NCBI GenBank assembly: GCA_012032965.1
Contig: JAAUPT010000125.1
Location: 1 to 5,927 of the forward strand
Source: Nitrospira sp.
GTDB taxonomy: Bacteria > Nitrospirota > Nitrospiria > Nitrospirales > Nitrospiraceae
Reading direction: 5' to 3'
Length of the DNA stretch: 5,927 nucleotides
The notes beneath the pieces are model-generated. The model had not been told where the DNA came from. It ran no database searches and saw only the letters and a program-made list of their open reading frames with translations. A program made the translations under genes and the position numbers. Below are positions 5,711 through 5,927 of this stretch, piece by piece (the stretch's first letter is position 1; every line of letters starts with the position of its first letter).

Positions 5711-5927
5711 TTGCAACAGGCTAACCGCGCTACCCTCACGATCGACGGCTCCCGCTATTCCGGCAGCGGAACCATCGTTCAACTGGCCGTCGCGTTCTCC
5801 GTGCAGACGAACCAGCTGATCCATCCTGAACCAGAATGCCGCGGATCAGATTATTCCCTTTGCGCCCAGGGCAGCGGGCGAAGGCCAGTTTGTCATTCCC
5901 GCGATGGGCGACCCCTTCCGTGCATCA
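5711..5927 (+). pseudogene. rtcA: Collapsed RNA 3'-terminal phosphate cyclase (rtcA) remnant
   Basis: RtcA uses ATP to make 2',3'-cyclic phosphate ends on RNA and is normally about 340 residues. From about 5732 the frame reads TLTIDGSRYSGSG, then TIVQLAVAFSVQT, which is the family's N-terminal signature (IDGS, glycine-rich turn, then R-A-ALS-LTG). After about 30 residues the similarity ends. From 5820 another frame reads NAADQIIPFA and QFVIPAMGDPF, matching the family's C-terminal region (LADQLxLPxALA, then the segment with the catalytic histidine). About 270 residues between them are absent and the two parts are in different frames. The usual LTG and histidine positions are altered (QTN, and Pro in GDPF). 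No ribosome site precedes it, and TTG 5711 is only the first possible start. The sequence runs off the window. The call rests on remembered family motifs. Confidence 0.68.

Noticed and set aside
5591..5824. A 77-codon minus-strand frame near the right edge
   Set aside because: It is antisense to the recognisable rtcA N-terminal segment and has no family motif or ribosome site that I could see.
1..5927. Defence system, CRISPR array, insertion sequence, tRNA or rRNA
   Set aside because: I saw no spaced direct repeats of array type, no transposase or integrase motif and no structural RNA signature. The large genes are all assigned to signalling and central metabolism.

Overview
The window looks like chromosomal DNA of a free-living bacterium. 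The combination of a soluble multi-PAS sensor kinase, an archaeal-type bifunctional fructose-1,6-bisphosphate aldolase/phosphatase and an RtcA-type cyclase remnant, in genes of roughly 55-60% GC, would fit a Nitrospira-like autotroph. That assignment is inference, because no taxonomic marker gene is present.

Layout, left to right. Positions 1-170 are AT-rich (about 41% GC) and hold no complete gene. They read best as the control region of a leftward gene whose ATG is the very first codon of the window (3 to 1, minus strand). A purine-rich ribosome binding site, a sigma70-like promoter and an 18-bp palindrome abutting its -35 box are all visible. Next comes a hairpin, then a two-component operon on the minus strand: a cytoplasmic histidine kinase with six PAS domains (3955 to 821) and a NarL/LuxR-type response regulator (824 to 171), joined by a 4-base ATGA overlap. 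Positions 3956-4311 hold a small unrecognised rightward reading frame (4078-4248) and a hairpin. The fructose-bisphosphate aldolase/phosphatase gene (5418 to 4312, minus) follows, with a strong ribosome binding site, a good sigma54-type (-24/-12) promoter match, and a perfect tandem 14-bp repeat upstream. The right edge (about 5711-5927, plus) carries a decayed RNA 3'-phosphate cyclase gene: its first about 30 residues are joined, out of frame, to its last about 30.

How the parts may work together. The kinase would sense one or several intracellular cues and phosphorylate the regulator at Asp54. The regulator's DNA-binding domain belongs to the family whose NarL member binds paired 7-bp sites 2 bp apart, and the palindrome at 69-86 has that geometry. 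This makes the unseen gene to the left a natural candidate target. The aldolase/phosphatase is a separate gluconeogenic unit, possibly under RpoN control. No CRISPR array, defence island, tRNA, rRNA or insertion sequence was seen. The most notable points are the regulatory region at the left edge, the sigma54/tandem-repeat region and the collapsed rtcA.
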